The notes under the pieces: model-generated | What the model was told of the DNA's origin: nothing | Databases searched by the model: none | What the model saw: only the letters and a program-made list of their open reading frames with translations | Shown: piece by piece, positions 46,681 to 59,147 of the stretch | How positions within the stretch are numbered: position 1 is the first letter of the stretch | Layout of the letters: each line of letters opens with the position of its first letter | Assembly (NCBI GenBank): GCA_028753945.1 | Contig: JAPNXP010000006.1 | Coordinates: 4,030,001 to 4,094,000, forward strand | Reading direction: 5' to 3' | DNA length: 64,000 bases | Origin: Hexactinellida sp. DTS-2022 | Lineage: Eukaryota > Porifera > Hexactinellida | Position numbers and translations under genes: made by a program

Positions 46681-49600
46681 TCATAAGTCTGTATGTGCCT
46701 CTGTTGAATGCTTTTCAGAGCTTTCGGGATTATTTTCATTTGTTACAACAACTTCTTCTTGAGGAGGGTTTTCAGAAATATAAATTTCTTCATCATTTGA
46801 TAAATTTATGTGAAGTTCCTCTTTTCGTTGTTGTTGTGGTGGTTGTGGTTCTTCGAGTTGTTGTTGTTGTTGTTGTTGTTGTTGTAAACCTTCTGGTTGT
46901 TGCAAACCTTCTGGTTCTTGTTGTTCTTTTGGTTGTTGTTGATTTATATTTTCTGGCTCATCAATATCAATAACCGTTTCATCATCAACGTTGTAGATAT
47001 CATTGGATTCATTCTTTGCAGGGACAGGTCGAGGTGGAGATTTAGGCAATTCAGTGCGGGGTGGTTTCCAGTTTTTAAGTTTACCAATTAGATATCTCAG
47101 TTCATTTTCAAGTGCATAGCGATAAGTTTCTACCAAACTTACGGTGAGCTTAGGGTTTTCATATGATGGCATTTTGGCTTGTTCTTCAATAGCATTAGAA
47201 AGCCATTTTATAGTCTGGTTAAATTCTCGTGTTATTAGCGTGAAATCGCCCTCAGTGAAGATTAAAGATGACACGTTACGATGCATCTCCATGTTCTGTA
47301 TGAATACCTCTGTCGCGTTTAATGTTTCATTCAACTTTTGTAAAGCTACAAAAGGGAGATTGTAAACCCAATTTATAATACGTACAGTAGAACTCAGTTA
47401 TAACGTTCTTGAGCTTATTAAGACTTTATAAAAACCAAGTGTATAAAGTAGGGTAAACTCGGTTAGTACGAATACCAGGGGCCGTAAAATGCGTTCGCTT
47501 TATCCGGAATTTGTATTTACCAATATTATTTGTAATTAAAAGGCTTTGAAGGGAACTGAAATAGTGTTCGTATATGGTATTAACCGTGTTGGTACTAACG
47601 TGGTTCTACTATACTTATTATCCATTACCGAGGGGGTACGTATAACCGAGTTCTACAGTAAGTTCGTAACACTAATTAAATACTCTTTGTTATAAAGTTT
47701 ACCTTGTGGGAGCTCTCTTGACTCCCTAAGTCGAATGAAGATATCGACTGTATGAGACTTGAGTTCCTTGAACTGATCATTGTAATTTTCTTTAGGAGTG
47801 TCGCTCCCTTGCTCAAAGAACCATTCAGATGTTCTTGCAACCTCAATAGCCATTGACTCGCGTTGCTCCTCATTCGTAATTGCGATTGTCTGTTAAAAGA
47901 TAGGTACACAATTGTAAATGAGTATAAGTTGGTATAATTACATTAGTTAAAATATAATTTAAGCAAATGAGTTAATTGTTATTCAAAACATGTTTCTTTT
48001 CACGACCCTCTTTTTCTAGTAGACTGCCTTGAAATCCATCAACGAATAATAAAAATTGAAATTCAAAATTTTGGTATAGACTCTAGACATTCTGGCGACC
48101 CTAAATATTTTGACAACCCTCCTAAATTTGGATCGCAACACGTGTTTAAAAAACCTTGAGTTATATATTAAGGATTACTCACCTCGTCTCGAAAAAGACG
48201 TTCCTTCAAATCGTATATAAAAGCTTCTAGGTTATTCTGAGCCAATTCTAGCAATCGTTTTTCTTCATCTTTCAAAGATAGAATTAGTAGCTTTTGTTTG
48301 GATAAAGATTTTGATTCCTCTGATGGATCAGGATAGTCGAGATAAGTTACAACGATTTCAAGTGGATAAGTGAAGACCTGTGCTTTAGTTGATTTATTAG
48401 TTTCAGACTTTATGGTATTGTTTTTATTGTCTAATGGTTTTGTGGCATTTTCAGAGGTATTTGTATTAGAGTCATTAGTTGTATTGTCTGCTTTTGGTTC
48501 GTTCTTTTCTTCATTTTCAGGTGTAGAGGAAAAGTAACCTAGTATTGAGTCAAGTGTTGATTTTTCGGTGGATATTTTATCGAATACAGCCTCAGCACTT
48601 GAACATGAAAATATTCCATTTTCGTTGATAGAGAAATGTACTTTGACACCTTTAAATTCTTCTTGACCATACTTGTCAAATGCGTCTTGAATTCTGTTTA
48701 TTTCTAATCGCATAAGGTTATTTCCTTGAGGATGTTTGCCTTGAGTTAATACTCCGAGATCGTAATTGCTTAGCCAAGGTTGATCTAAAGGAATGAGATT
48801 AAGGTTACCCATGGGCATGGCCTACTTTGTTAAGGCCAACAAATAGAAGACTATATAAACACTTATTTTACCCCAACATGATCAATAAATTGCACCTAAA
48901 CCAATTCAAGGATATTTTAAGCAATTTTGATGAATTCCTATAGTCGTTAATACGAACACGGTTAATGAATACGAATTTCCGGTAAATACATAACTATATT
49001 AGTACCCTTCAAAAACCTTGTCGGGCTTCTATTTTGTGGGCGAATAAAGGCCATGGGCATAGTGTCACCCTTGTTATACCTTGAGAAAATAAAGAGAGTT
49101 GTTACCTATAGAATAAGATGCATTCAGGATAAGGTTATTAGTGATGTTCTTGAATGTCATTATTTTCTTCTGCGGAAGCTGATTCGAACGAAAGAAGAGA
49201 AGCTTTCGTACTATTTTAGTGGTAAATTCCTGCAGCTCCGGTATTGAATAATTTTCAGTTTTAATCAGAACCTTCTTCTCATAAGAAATCTAAATATATT
49301 AAATTTTATAAAACAAGTTTATGAGTTATTCTTTGAATGGAAGGGTATATTAGGTTCAACCAAGTACATCAACCAAAATACAGTCAGGTACCTTTATTAT
49401 GAAGTTATGAACATTCAAGGGATCGAAAATTGTGTTCATAATAGAGATACTTTATAATAAGCGAACTTAACTTAAACAAACCCTATGTAAGTTATCAAAT
49501 TGGGACCATAAGGCTTGTTCATAAAAAGTTTTTCATATTAAGCAGACGAAAAATTGTTGACGATAATCAGACCTAACTGACTAGTATAGAATTTGTACAC

Positions 49601-52386
49601 AACAAGTTACCTCGATAGGGTATATGTTAGCATCCTGTAATTGTATTTCCTTAACCCTGAACCCTTTACTGAGAACTGCTCCTTGGTACACTGCTCCCAT
49701 AGCAGCAGACTCATCAGCATTAATTGTAGTCGTATAGTCTTCCTTGCCTAGCTCAGCAAGAAGCATTTCTCGAACCTATATGCATTATGAACGGTTGAAC
49801 TATTCCATTTTATGAATACTAAGTATATACGTACAGTAGAACTTCGTTAGTAGGAACACCAGGGGACTGTCCAAATGTGTTCGCCTTATCCGGAATTCGT
49901 ATTAACCAATATCATTTGTATTGAAAAAGCTTTGAAGGGGACTGAAATAGTGTTCATATTAACGATTATGTTGGCTTTCATGATAAACCCATTATAGTGC
50001 AATAATTTCTACATAAATATATATTCGATATATGTTCTGTAGTTAAGAACATATGTTTTGTTATACCTGTATAACACGTATAACACGTGATACGCGTATC
50101 ATACAACTTAGCAATTAAAATACCTTTGGTAGTCTACTTGACCCTCCAACTGGGACAATCACATCGATTTCCTCTCGTGATATTTTTGCTGCGTCAATTG
50201 CTTCGTTAATGACACCCGGAATTTTGTTGAACAAAGGTTCACAAAGATCTTCGAGGTCAGTGCGTTTAACAAGTATTTTCATATCTATATCATTAATTAG
50301 AGATTCTACATGTGCGTAATGCTCATTGTTGGCACTTAACACGTTTTTAACACGCTTGGATTCCTTTAGCAACTTGGCCATCGCTCTATCTGAATTCAAT
50401 ACACTAATTTCGTTGTTCTTTTCAGCTTGTTGTTTTTCAAATTTTGTTGCAATATGCCTGGCTAGTAAATAATCGATATGTGCTCCACCTAAATAAAGGA
50501 AAATTGTAATAAAGATACAGTCAGGTCTGCCTATTGTGGACAGTTTTCCGTCTGCTTAATATGAAGAACTTTTTATTATGAACAAGCCCTATGGTCTATG
50601 GTCCGAATTAACAACTTACATAGAATTTGTATTAAGTTGAATTCGCTTATTATGAAATCTCTCTATTATGAACACAATTTTGGTTCCTTGAATGTTCATA
50701 ATAAAAGAATCCTGACTGTATTTGGTATAGTGAGGTTCTTTTATTATGAACATTCAAGGGACCAAAAATTGTGTTCATAATAGAGAGACTTCATAATAAG
50801 CGAACTCAACTTTAATACAAACCCTATGTAAGTTGTTAAATTGGGACCATAGACCATAGGGCTTGTTGTTAATAAAAAAACTTCATATTAAGCAGACGAT
50901 AAGTTGTTCACAATAAGCAGACCTGACTGTATTCATATTTATCGACTGTATCGTACTTACCAAGATTACGATCAAATCCCGTTCCAAGAATGGTCACTTT
51001 AGGAATTTCTTTATTTCCATCAGGAATTTCAAACAGAACTAAAGTTGCAATTGTGGCACTTGCTCCCATATCATAAAATAGAACTATTTTTGGAGTTTTC
51101 TTGTACGTTTCCCGTTGGAAAGTTCCATAGTGGAGGGCCACTGCTAGATTCGAATTTATCAGATTGAGAACCTAAGATGTTATACTATAAATACAGTATA
51201 TACTCGTTAATCCGAACTTTGCTAATTCGTACCTATGATTCGGATTATGAGAGTTTATTATCCTAATGTATGTAAGTAAGACAACACTTTTCCTTATCCC
51301 AATGAGCGTCGGACTATGAATTAGAGCCTGCAAAATCCGACAATTTGGCAATCTGACATTTTCCCCTATCCCAACTGTTGTAGGATTAGACAGGTTCTAC
51401 TGTATTAGTATTGTATTGAAGAAAATCAATATTTATTCACTCACTTTGATCCCAACTAGGTCAGCAGACCTCAGTATAGCCCTTCGCTCTGCCTGTGTGA
51501 AGTAAGGAGGAACAGTAATCACCATGTCCCTAATGGGATGGAATTCTGAGAATTCTTCAGAGAGCTGTCGCGAATGATTTAGCATCATTGCTAAATGTTA
51601 AATTACAATTGTATTATAGGATCAAAACATGGGTGCCTGTATAATACACTGAGCACAAACGAAAAAACATACCTAACAGTTCTTCCGAAGTATACCCAGT
51701 ATTGTGTATAAGATGCATTGGAGAATCTGGATTAGGCTGCAATCCGAGTTCAGGAAATTGAGAAATAAAGTCTGTGACCACAGGATTGGTAGGGACAGCT
51801 CCTAGAGTCCTTGTGAAATATTTGTGCATAAAAGCTGGCTTCTTGATACCAGCAGATAAAGACTCTTCTCCTATGAATATTAACAAGAGTCAATTGACAA
51901 ATACACAATTGCTATGTACAGTAGAACCTCGTTATCACGAAGATGGTTAATGCGAACACAATTTCTGTCCCCTTCAAAGACTTTTCAAAAATTTTTATAT
52001 CGGTTAATACGATGTCCGGTAAGGCGAACACATTTAGACGGTCCCCTGGTGTTCGTACTATCGAAGTTCTACTGTAGTATATACAGTAGTATCCGAATAG
52101 TTTGTTACTACAAGAATGAATAAAGTAGCAGTAATACAAGATATAAAGGAATTGTACCTATAAATCTTTCCTTCTGAGAAGTGTACACTGCCATGGGAGT
52201 TTTCCTCCTAGTCTCCTTATTGAGAACCATCTCCATTGGAACACCAGGCTTAACAAGACCTATTCTTATCCATTCTGAACCTAGATCTATGCCCAATACG
52301 GCCATACCTTCAACTTGGTTGTATTTGCTAACCTGCATCGATAGCATCAAGAGTTGTATAGCGAGTAGAATCCGTAGTATTTTCAT
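46681..52386 (-). CDS. HYOU1: HYOU1 (GRP170/ORP150), ER Hsp110-type chaperone
   Basis: Large ER-lumenal Hsp70-superfamily chaperone and exchange factor for BiP. Ten exons: 52386-52158, 51870-51673, 51590-51445, 51171-50961, 50488-50124, 49775-49611, 49289-49080, 48821-48183, 47889-47703, 47345-46681; phases close, 1004 aa (human 999). Signal peptide MKILRILLAIQLLMLSMQVS; ATPase core AVLGIDLGSEWIRIGLVKPG, VITVPPYFTQAERRAIL, VLFYDMGASAT, VGGSSRLPK and NADESAAMGAVYQGA; beta domain; acidic Asn/Thr-rich insertion (NTTNDSNTNTSENATK, many glycosylation sequons); C-terminal helical lid; then an acidic/poly-Gln tail. The C-terminus is HTDL, a non-canonical KDEL-like retrieval signal where vertebrates have NDEL. 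The donor after LYFLK (49080) was preferred because the nearer GTAACA breaks the frame. Confidence 0.96.
47449..47612. mobile_element. family A MITE, eroded termini
   Basis: Tagggtaaactcggttagta ... aacgtggttctactata. HYOU1 intron 47346-47702. Confidence 0.75.
47890..48182. other. HYOU1 intron without a pogo-like MITE
   Basis: One of the few introns over 200 nt in which I recognise no element; AT-rich, unremarkable. Confidence 0.4.
49380..49580. mobile_element. family B MITE
   Basis: Tacagtcaggtacctttatt ... cagacctaactga. HYOU1 intron 49290-49610. Confidence 0.8.
49832..49970. mobile_element. family A MITE, right end lost
   Basis: Tacagtagaacttcgttagt ... aaatagtgttcatattaacg. HYOU1 intron 49776-50123. 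Confidence 0.75.
50516..50931. mobile_element. inverted pair of family B MITEs (long palindrome)
   Basis: Copy 1 50516-50720 (tacagtcaggtctgcctatt ... aatcctgactgta), copy 2 inverted 50727-50931 ending agacctgactgta. Both carry the same private repeat of tatggtc (ctatggtctatggtcc or its complement), unlike other B copies. They fill the HYOU1 intron 50489-50960 except for about 28 bases on each side. Confidence 0.9.
51192..51404. mobile_element. family H MITE
   Basis: Tacagtatatactcgttaat ... agacaggttctactgta with aatccgac words and ccttatcccaatgagcgtcg. HYOU1 intron 51172-51444. Confidence 0.8.
51917..52077. mobile_element. family A MITE
   Basis: Tacagtagaacctcgttatc ... atcgaagttctactgta. 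HYOU1 intron 51871-52157. Confidence 0.85.
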
Positions 52387-52810
52387 TATGCCGTGACTAT
52401 CTATATTGTTATACAAAGCATCATGAATAAAATATAATAATTTGGAATACAATGGTGTTCGCATAATAGCAAGCCGCATTTTGTACGAAATTTTATGGTA
52501 ATAGGCGAACTTGCTACTAGAGGAACATAATTAAAATTAGATACCAATGTAAATATTAATACCAGGCAAAATGCATTGTGTTTCCCACTACATAAAAGAA
52601 CTGAGTTTTATAAGGTCTCAACAATTAAATAGGAAAATATTAGATACACCTACATAGTTTACTATCCAATTCAACTAGCCAACCAAATTTGAACATTTGC
52701 TATTATTTAACTCACATGCATTGTAATTAGTAACTCGACCATGGAACAATTGAATATACACAACAAACTCATTATATTAGATACAATTTATATTTATTAT
52801 TATTGTTATA
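52387..52810. other. intergenic with a family C half-element
   Basis: Family C left half at about 52450-52545 (atggtgttcgcataatagca, gcgaacttgctactagagga). The rest is AT-rich spacer between HYOU1 start and WASHC4 stop, with no gene. Confidence 0.6.
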
Positions 52811-55800
52811 TTATATAGGAATATCTGGTGGTGGCGCGGGAATTTTCGCGATTTGCTCCGAAGTGAGTTCACTAGAATAGGCATTTCTTGATTGCGGAAT
52901 GGTAGGGGTATTTGAGGTATCTTCAACAATAGGATCAGATTGGCCACCTTCTGATTTTGTTTGTTCTTCTTTCTCAGATTTATGTTTGTGTTCTTCAGCT
53001 TCTTCTGCCGCAGTTTTGTCCGCGCGGAAAAAAACGCGAGCTGAGCTAAGTGAGAAATCTAGAAGTTTGAATTCTCTATGGAACATCTCGATACGTCTCT
53101 GTGTAAACTCCATTGTCTGGTCAAGTTTGGAGTCCGAACGAGACATACGTCTAGTCTCCTAATAATTATATCATAGTAGTAGTAAGGAATTATACAGGAG
53201 CGCGAGACGCTCCTTTTGGAGTATGATTTTTTTAAATTTTAAATTACGAGCGCTAAAATTAGGAATCTTCTCCTATAGCGTAAGATAATTTGTGATTTAG
53301 ACGGATTAAAATTGGATCAAACTAGGATAGGATTTTATTTAGTAATTCAAATGGTTGAGTAGAATAATGTATCTGGCAGATACATAATTGAATTGCAATG
53401 CAATAAAGTGACAGTAGTAATATCCCAATGTATACTTACCTTGAGTTTGTCATAATCCTTCCCTTGCTTTTCCCTAACAGACTGAAACCAATGTAGCGAG
53501 TCAAAAGCTGAGTACTGGTCAAGCAACTTGAGAATATAAGCTATTCCCATTGCAAAACCATCGTCAGTGAAAGCTGCCCCATTTTTGTTCTTCTTATTCA
53601 TTTTATCCTTTGCGTTTATTAGGTGCTCAACGAAGCACAAAGTCAATGCAGGAATTATTACATAGAAATGATGCATATGTCGATTCTTTTGTGAGCGCAC
53701 TTCATCAACAAACACGTCAACAAGGAGCTTAAAATAATCCGTTCCTTCTGCGAAATTCGTAGTTAAATTATCGATAACTGCGTCTAACTGTTTACAAGAA
53801 TCTAAAGTTTCCTGTGGGAGTTGAGATTCTTCACCAAGCTCCTGGAACGAAAATATATCTTCAAGGTCTGGAATAAATCTTATAGCATTGCTAGTACAAT
53901 GTAGACCACCTGAGCGAATCATTCGTATGTACCCCATTGCATTTCCGATTTGAGTTATAACTGTACGGAACTTGTCAAGGTAACTTACTCCATCATCTGA
54001 CATACCTAACTTCTTAATTGAGCGTGAAACTTTCTCAGCACGTTCGTGAGGGTATTTCTGATCTAAATCGTATTTTTGTTCGCGGAAGAATCTTATTTCT
54101 TTAATTAATTTTCCTTTAATATACTCATCACCAAGGAATTGTGAGAATATATAGAATTTCTTTCTTAAAAACTGGAAAGTAAAGTTGACTGTTGTGTTCA
54201 TTATTCCGATACCATGTGTACGAATAGAATTAGCGACGTGACGGATATTAATCGTGTCTAAGTGTTTATTCTCACTATGTTGTTGGATAAATATTTGGTT
54301 GTTCAAGTTGTAATAATAGTCGCGAACAAATACTTGTATATTTCGCATTATTTCCAACACATCAAGTCCTTGTTCAAGTGTCTGACTTGGCAAATGTGGT
54401 TCAGTCATTTCAATGCCATATTTCTGTCTCGCTAATTGCCGCATATCGCCATACGTTTTCCAATCATGTAATGCAACTGTGTTCAGGTTATAAAACGTTT
54501 GGTCTAAATAGTGACGTAGATGTGCCTTCATATCCACTGTTCGTGTGAATATCTCAATTGGCGGGAGTCGTATGAAGTGAGTAAGGTCGGTTAAATCGTC
54601 TTTCTGTTTGAAAGGGTTTCGGTCATCAAGTTTGAGGTGTGTGTGAATACTGAGTCTTAAATCTGTCTCTACTTCATTGCTTAGTGTCTCTAGAAGCTTG
54701 TTGCGTATGTACCAGTATGTTTGTTGTTCGATAGCCTTCTCGAGAGCACCTAACATTGTGTTAATTATAAGTTGATAATTCTAGAACAATGAACTTTTAA
54801 AGAATTGGTCAACTTAAGTATTAATTTATTCATAATCATTATAAATTATTGAATGAATATATAGTGGTGTTCGCGTAATAGCAAGTCACATTTTGCACGA
54901 AATTTGCTTGTTAATAGGCGAACTTGCTATTAGAGGAACAAAATTAACATTAAATGCTCGCTTGGGGACTGAAAATAACTTGTTAATAGAGCAATTACTA
55001 TTAGGCGAACACCACTGTAGTAAACTTGGCTAATCTTAGACAAACCCCTGATCCCTTGGGGTTCGTATTATTAATGAGGTTCTACTGTAATTATAGTATA
55101 TAGCATACCTTTCTCTAAGTGTCTGCCATTAGCCAGTAGCTTCAAGCAGTCCTTGAGTGCATACAGCATGTACTGCAGTCTAGGCGCCTGCGCCGGATGT
55201 GCCTGTAGGTCTGTGAGATAGAGAGGCAGGAGAGTGTCCCTGTACCAATACAGGAATGTAGTGTCCGTAGCCTGGTCCAGCCAGGTGCGGATCTCTGCTA
55301 TAGCCTCAGCTTTCTTGACGACTCCAGCTAACTGCTGAGTCTCGTCTTCTCGCATTATCTTCATGCTCACCTGGGATGCGATGTGGAATGCTATCTTGGC
55401 TACTATCCTCCGAGCATCAGTACTAGGACCTATATAACACAGTGTAACATATATTATACTAGGCCATGTATAACACAATGTAACATATATTATACTAGGC
55501 CATGTATAACACAATGTAAGTACTAACATATATTATACTAGGCCATGTATAACACAATGTAACATATATTATACTAGGCCATGTATAACACAATGTAACA
55601 TATATTATACTAGGCCATGTATAACACAATGTAAGTACTAACATATATTATACTAGGCCATGTATAACACAATGTAACATATATTATACTAGGCCATGTA
55701 TAACACAATGTATATTATACTAGGCCATGTATAACACAATGTAACATATATTATACTAGGCCATGTATAACACAATGTATATTATACTAGGCCATGTATA

Positions 55801-58734
55801 ACACAATGTATATTATACTAGGCCATGTATAACACAATGTAACATATATTATACTAGGCCATGTGTATACAATTGTACCTTGGAACATATTCATCATGAT
55901 CTCTAGAGAGGCCAGTACATCGAGATCCTTAGCAGTGTATCTCCTATCAGAGCTCATTCTCTTCTTAACCGTACTGAGAGTAGACATAGCCATATACTGC
56001 AGTCTCTGGTATATAGTGGATAGCAGGGGGGTTAGTCTACTCCATCTACGTTTGTATTGCGCTCGCAATGCTTGTAAGAGCTCAGCGGCTCTACATATGT
56101 TGAGAGCTGCGCTTTTAGTAATCGGTTTCTTCATATGGGTGTGTAAGCCGATTAACATTTTGATTGTATTCGATAGGTTAAAGGCTTGTAGAGTGCCTTG
56201 GAGTAGCAGATTAGTGTGATTTGAGAGAAAACTGGAAAGGTCTTTTAATTCAACTGTAGAAACGTTTGGTATGCTTGAGATACGAATATTCCATTGAGTG
56301 AATTTGTGACGGAAATCAGCAACTTCTTGTGCGAATGCTTGTGGTGTATTTTGTAGGTATTGCTGGCGAATTGTGGCACCAGATGATAAAGTTTTCTTGT
56401 CGATAAATTTTTCCAAATCCGGAATGAATCGCCGCATAAAACTATCAGGCACCCATACGATTTGTCCGATCAAGTTAATCACTGGTAGTTTCTTGTGTGT
56501 GTCCCATAACTGTCGCATTAACTTCTTGTCGAATTCGCGAGATCGAAACACGAATGTGAATAATACAGCTAAGCAGTAGAGTCCAGGTAGTCTCTTTCGA
56601 TGCATTATTTCTCCGAGCTACAACAGTAGTACAGTAGAACCTCGTTAGTACGAACACGGTTAATAAGAATTTCCGGGTAATTTATTCAATATTTGAGTCC
56701 CCTTCAAAGCCTTTTCAATATAAATGACACCGGTTAATAGGAATTTCGGATAAGGAGTACACATTTTGACGGTCTCCTGGTGTCCGGAATTCGCATTAAC
56801 CGGTGTCATTTGTATTGAAAAGGCTTTGAAGGGACTGAAAGAGTGTTCGTATTAACCGTGTTCGTACTAACGAGATTTCACTGTATGTACTCACCTTCCC
56901 GATCTTTGGTTCGATCTGTGAGAGCAGAGACCGTAGACACAGCTGTAGCTCATCAGCCACCAAATAGTTCTGAGTTACGTGTACGTGAGGAGAGTCGAAG
57001 TCCTGACGCAGACAAGTGCGCAGGATTTCACCTACAAAATAACGCTTTTCAAATGAATTGTCGAATTATGAAATTTGTATTATAAAATGGTCCAAAAATG
57101 CGTGACATAGTGAAGAGGTGTATCTAATTTTGTGGAATACGTAATGTTTGAACGGGCCATATCCCATTAAAAATTTCAAAATTCGCATTTTATAACAAAT
57201 ACAGTTGTGTTCGCCTAATAGCAAGTCGCATTTCGCACGAAATTTGCTTGCTAATGGGCGGCGAACTTGCTATTAGAGGAAGATAATTAATATTAAATGT
57301 TCGCCTTGGAACTAAAAATAACTTGCTATTAGAGCAATTTCTATTAGGCAAACACGACTGTATTCGTCAATATTATAATAAGTACCTTCTAGCAGCTGTC
57401 CCTCCCACTTCTGCATCAATCTCTCGAACGGCTTAAGCTTAGTCGGATCCGCATCCGGGAATTGTCCGGGCGCTGCCTTCTGAATACTAACCAACAGTCG
57501 CTTGTATTGATCCCAATGCTCTTTAAACTTAGCACTAGTGCCCTCCAAGCCTTGAGGCGGGCATAGCACTAAATCCAGTGTGTATAGCATGGCTAGACAG
57601 TCCCCTAGGGATTCCCATATAGTGGATAGATGCACTCCGTTAATGCTAATGACAGGGTTATTGGAGTGTTGGAGGGTACTTGGGAGCGGGTATAGAATGC
57701 ATAGCTGCCATAGTATGTGCTTAACTGCGTCATTGACACGAGTTACGAAACTACTCACTTTGTGAATTACGCTCAGCATACGGCCTAAAGGGTTAAGCTT
57801 ATATATAAAAGTTATTTTATATACAGTCAGGTCTGCTTATTGTGATTATTTCGTCTGCTTAATATCAACACTTTATGAACATGCGCTATGGTCCCAATCT
57901 AACTTACTAGGGTTTGTATTAAGTTGAGTTCGCTTATTACGAAGTCTCTCTGTTACGAACACAATTTTTGGTTCCTTGAGTGTTCATAATAAAAGAACCT
58001 GACTAAACATAGATAAATTATTATTAATATATCCATAGTTCACATGTGGAATTACAGTAAACAGTACTAAACACTAATTAGTAGGAACACCTGGGGACCG
58101 TCTAAAATCCTTCGTATTAACCGGAGTCACTTGCCTGCATTTGAACTGGCTAGTGAAATTAACCCCCTAAAAATTTAACTTTTACCCGTGATTATAAGGG
58201 CTTACAGTCCATATAATTAACGATTATATCCATAGTCCACAGTGTATTACCTAACTTGACTTGAGCTTCCCCCTGTGCGGGCTCTGGTCTCTGGCTCGGA
58301 TCTATTTTTAGATTTGTATCATTCGGGTCTTCAGGTATAGGTCCCTCCTCTCCATATAATAGCAATGGAGGTAGCAAGTCCTCGTAAAGCTCTTTTTTGA
58401 GCAGTTTAACCTCGTAGCATAGCACTGATAGCACCACTATAACTTTACTGAGTACTACGTTCTCTGTTCTAGTTAGTTGTTGGAAGTTAGTGTGTTCGTG
58501 TGGAGTCAGGTTCCAATCAATGGGAGAGTTGTACAGGCTAGAATCTATATTTTCAGGAGCGGCAGTGGATAAGTTTCCAACTGAAAGAGCTTCTTTCATT
58601 GCGGATAACTGAGCGGAATATTCTGAGATGAAATTAAGATAGGATTTCTGTTCTTTTTCTATAGCAATTGTGTGTGAGCCTTCATCGAAACCTGACACCT
58701 CCCAGCCCTTCTCGTTTGTATGCTTTTTGGCCAT
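52811..58734 (-). CDS. WASHC4: WASHC4 (SWIP), WASH complex subunit 4
   Basis: Core subunit of the endosomal WASH complex, which activates Arp2/3 for retromer-dependent sorting. Exons 58734-58206, 57784-57386, 57031-56895, 56617-55879, 55429-55109, 54749-53440, 53158-52811; phases close, 1260 aa (human 1173). Family matches run the full length. Key blocks are [117 protein letters not shown] and the C-terminal [16 protein letters not shown]. Exon 54749 starts at the acceptor after ATGTTAG; the nearer upstream TAG would bring a stop in frame. The intron 55430-55878 is a minisatellite. All-helical, no catalytic site. Confidence 0.96.
53196..53330. repeat. dispersed repeat in WASHC4 intron
   Basis: Ggagcgcgagacgctcc hairpin at 53197, then tcctatagcgtaagataatt ... 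aaattggatcaaactagg, shared with 61875-61945 (tcctataccgtaagatagtt, aaattggatcagaccagg). WASHC4 intron 53159-53439. Confidence 0.6.
54861..55019. mobile_element. family C MITE, nearly complete
   Basis: Tagtggtgttcgcgtaatag ... ttaggcgaacaccactgta. WASHC4 intron 54750-55108. Confidence 0.85.
55435..55865. repeat. 12-unit minisatellite filling a WASHC4 intron
   Basis: Twelve copies of a unit with core tatactaggccatgtataa and cacaatg. Units are about 36 bp, with a longer type (about 43 bp, gtaagtactaac added) and a shorter one (about 31 bp, caatgtatatt). The order from left is roughly 36,36,43,36,36,43,36,31,36,31,31,36. On the minus strand the 36-bp unit has a stop-free frame of 12 codons. It occupies almost the whole intron 55430-55878. 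Confidence 0.93.
56630..56885. mobile_element. inverted family A pair, WASHC4 intron
   Basis: Tacagtagaacctcgttagt ... aacgagatttcactgta; two A copies head-to-head with the centre (ctcctggtgtccggaattcg) partly deleted. The intron is 56618-56894, so 9 and 12 bases remain as flanks. Confidence 0.85.
57070..57362. mobile_element. family L fragment and family C MITE
   Basis: L at 57070-57160 (gtgacatagtgaagaggtgt, cgtaatgtttgaacgggcc). C at 57200-57362 (tacagttgtgttcgcctaat ... aggcaaacacgactgta). WASHC4 intron 57032-57385. Confidence 0.75.
57832..58004. mobile_element. family B MITE
   Basis: Tacagtcaggtctgcttatt ... aaagaacctgact. WASHC4 intron 57785-58205. A partial A copy follows near 58063-58140. 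Confidence 0.8.
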
Positions 58735-59147
58735 TTATGCTTAGAGCGATTATGAGACAATAATACAAGTTAATTTAATTAATATCTAAAGGGAACAAAC
58801 TACAGTCGACTCAGGTTAATTGGGAGATTAAAATCCATGAATCAATGTGTCCCAATATACTGTTTACGAGAATATTTTTTTATTAATTTGGAAATATTGT
58901 TCCCTGGGTATAGTCCCGATAAACCGTTGCTCGATTGAGGCAGAATTTCCTACAAATTGCATATCAAATCAAAATATTAACTGACTTGTAACAAATAATT
59001 TTTCATAAAATAACAGTACACCACTCACCAAATTCACATATTTACAATTGAACCGAGTCAAATTCATTTGTACAAGGAAGCGCTAATTTATGTTCACATA
59101 AATTGGAATTTAGCATAGTTTAGCAGTCCAAGCGACTATTTACAAGT
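58735..59147. other. intergenic with a family F-like element
   Basis: An F-type start (tacagtcgactcaggttaat) at about 58801 fades after 58930. The rest is spacer between WASHC4 start and the SH2 adaptor stop; no gene. Confidence 0.55.

Noticed and set aside
46681-48821. Separate genes for the three frames at 46681-47345, 47703-47889 and 48183-48821
   Set aside because: They join in phase to HYOU1 exon 49289-49080, and the combined protein has HYOU1's length and domain order.
54749-54785. Alternative WASHC4 exon start at the TAG near 54783
   Set aside because: It brings an in-frame stop; the acceptor at 54750 keeps phase and joins to the conserved segment.
55481-55560. Mini-intron on the plus strand in the minisatellite (gtaagtactaac ... 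ctag)
   Set aside because: Far too short for a spliceosomal intron and on the strand opposite to WASHC4; likely chance, kept only as a note on the array.
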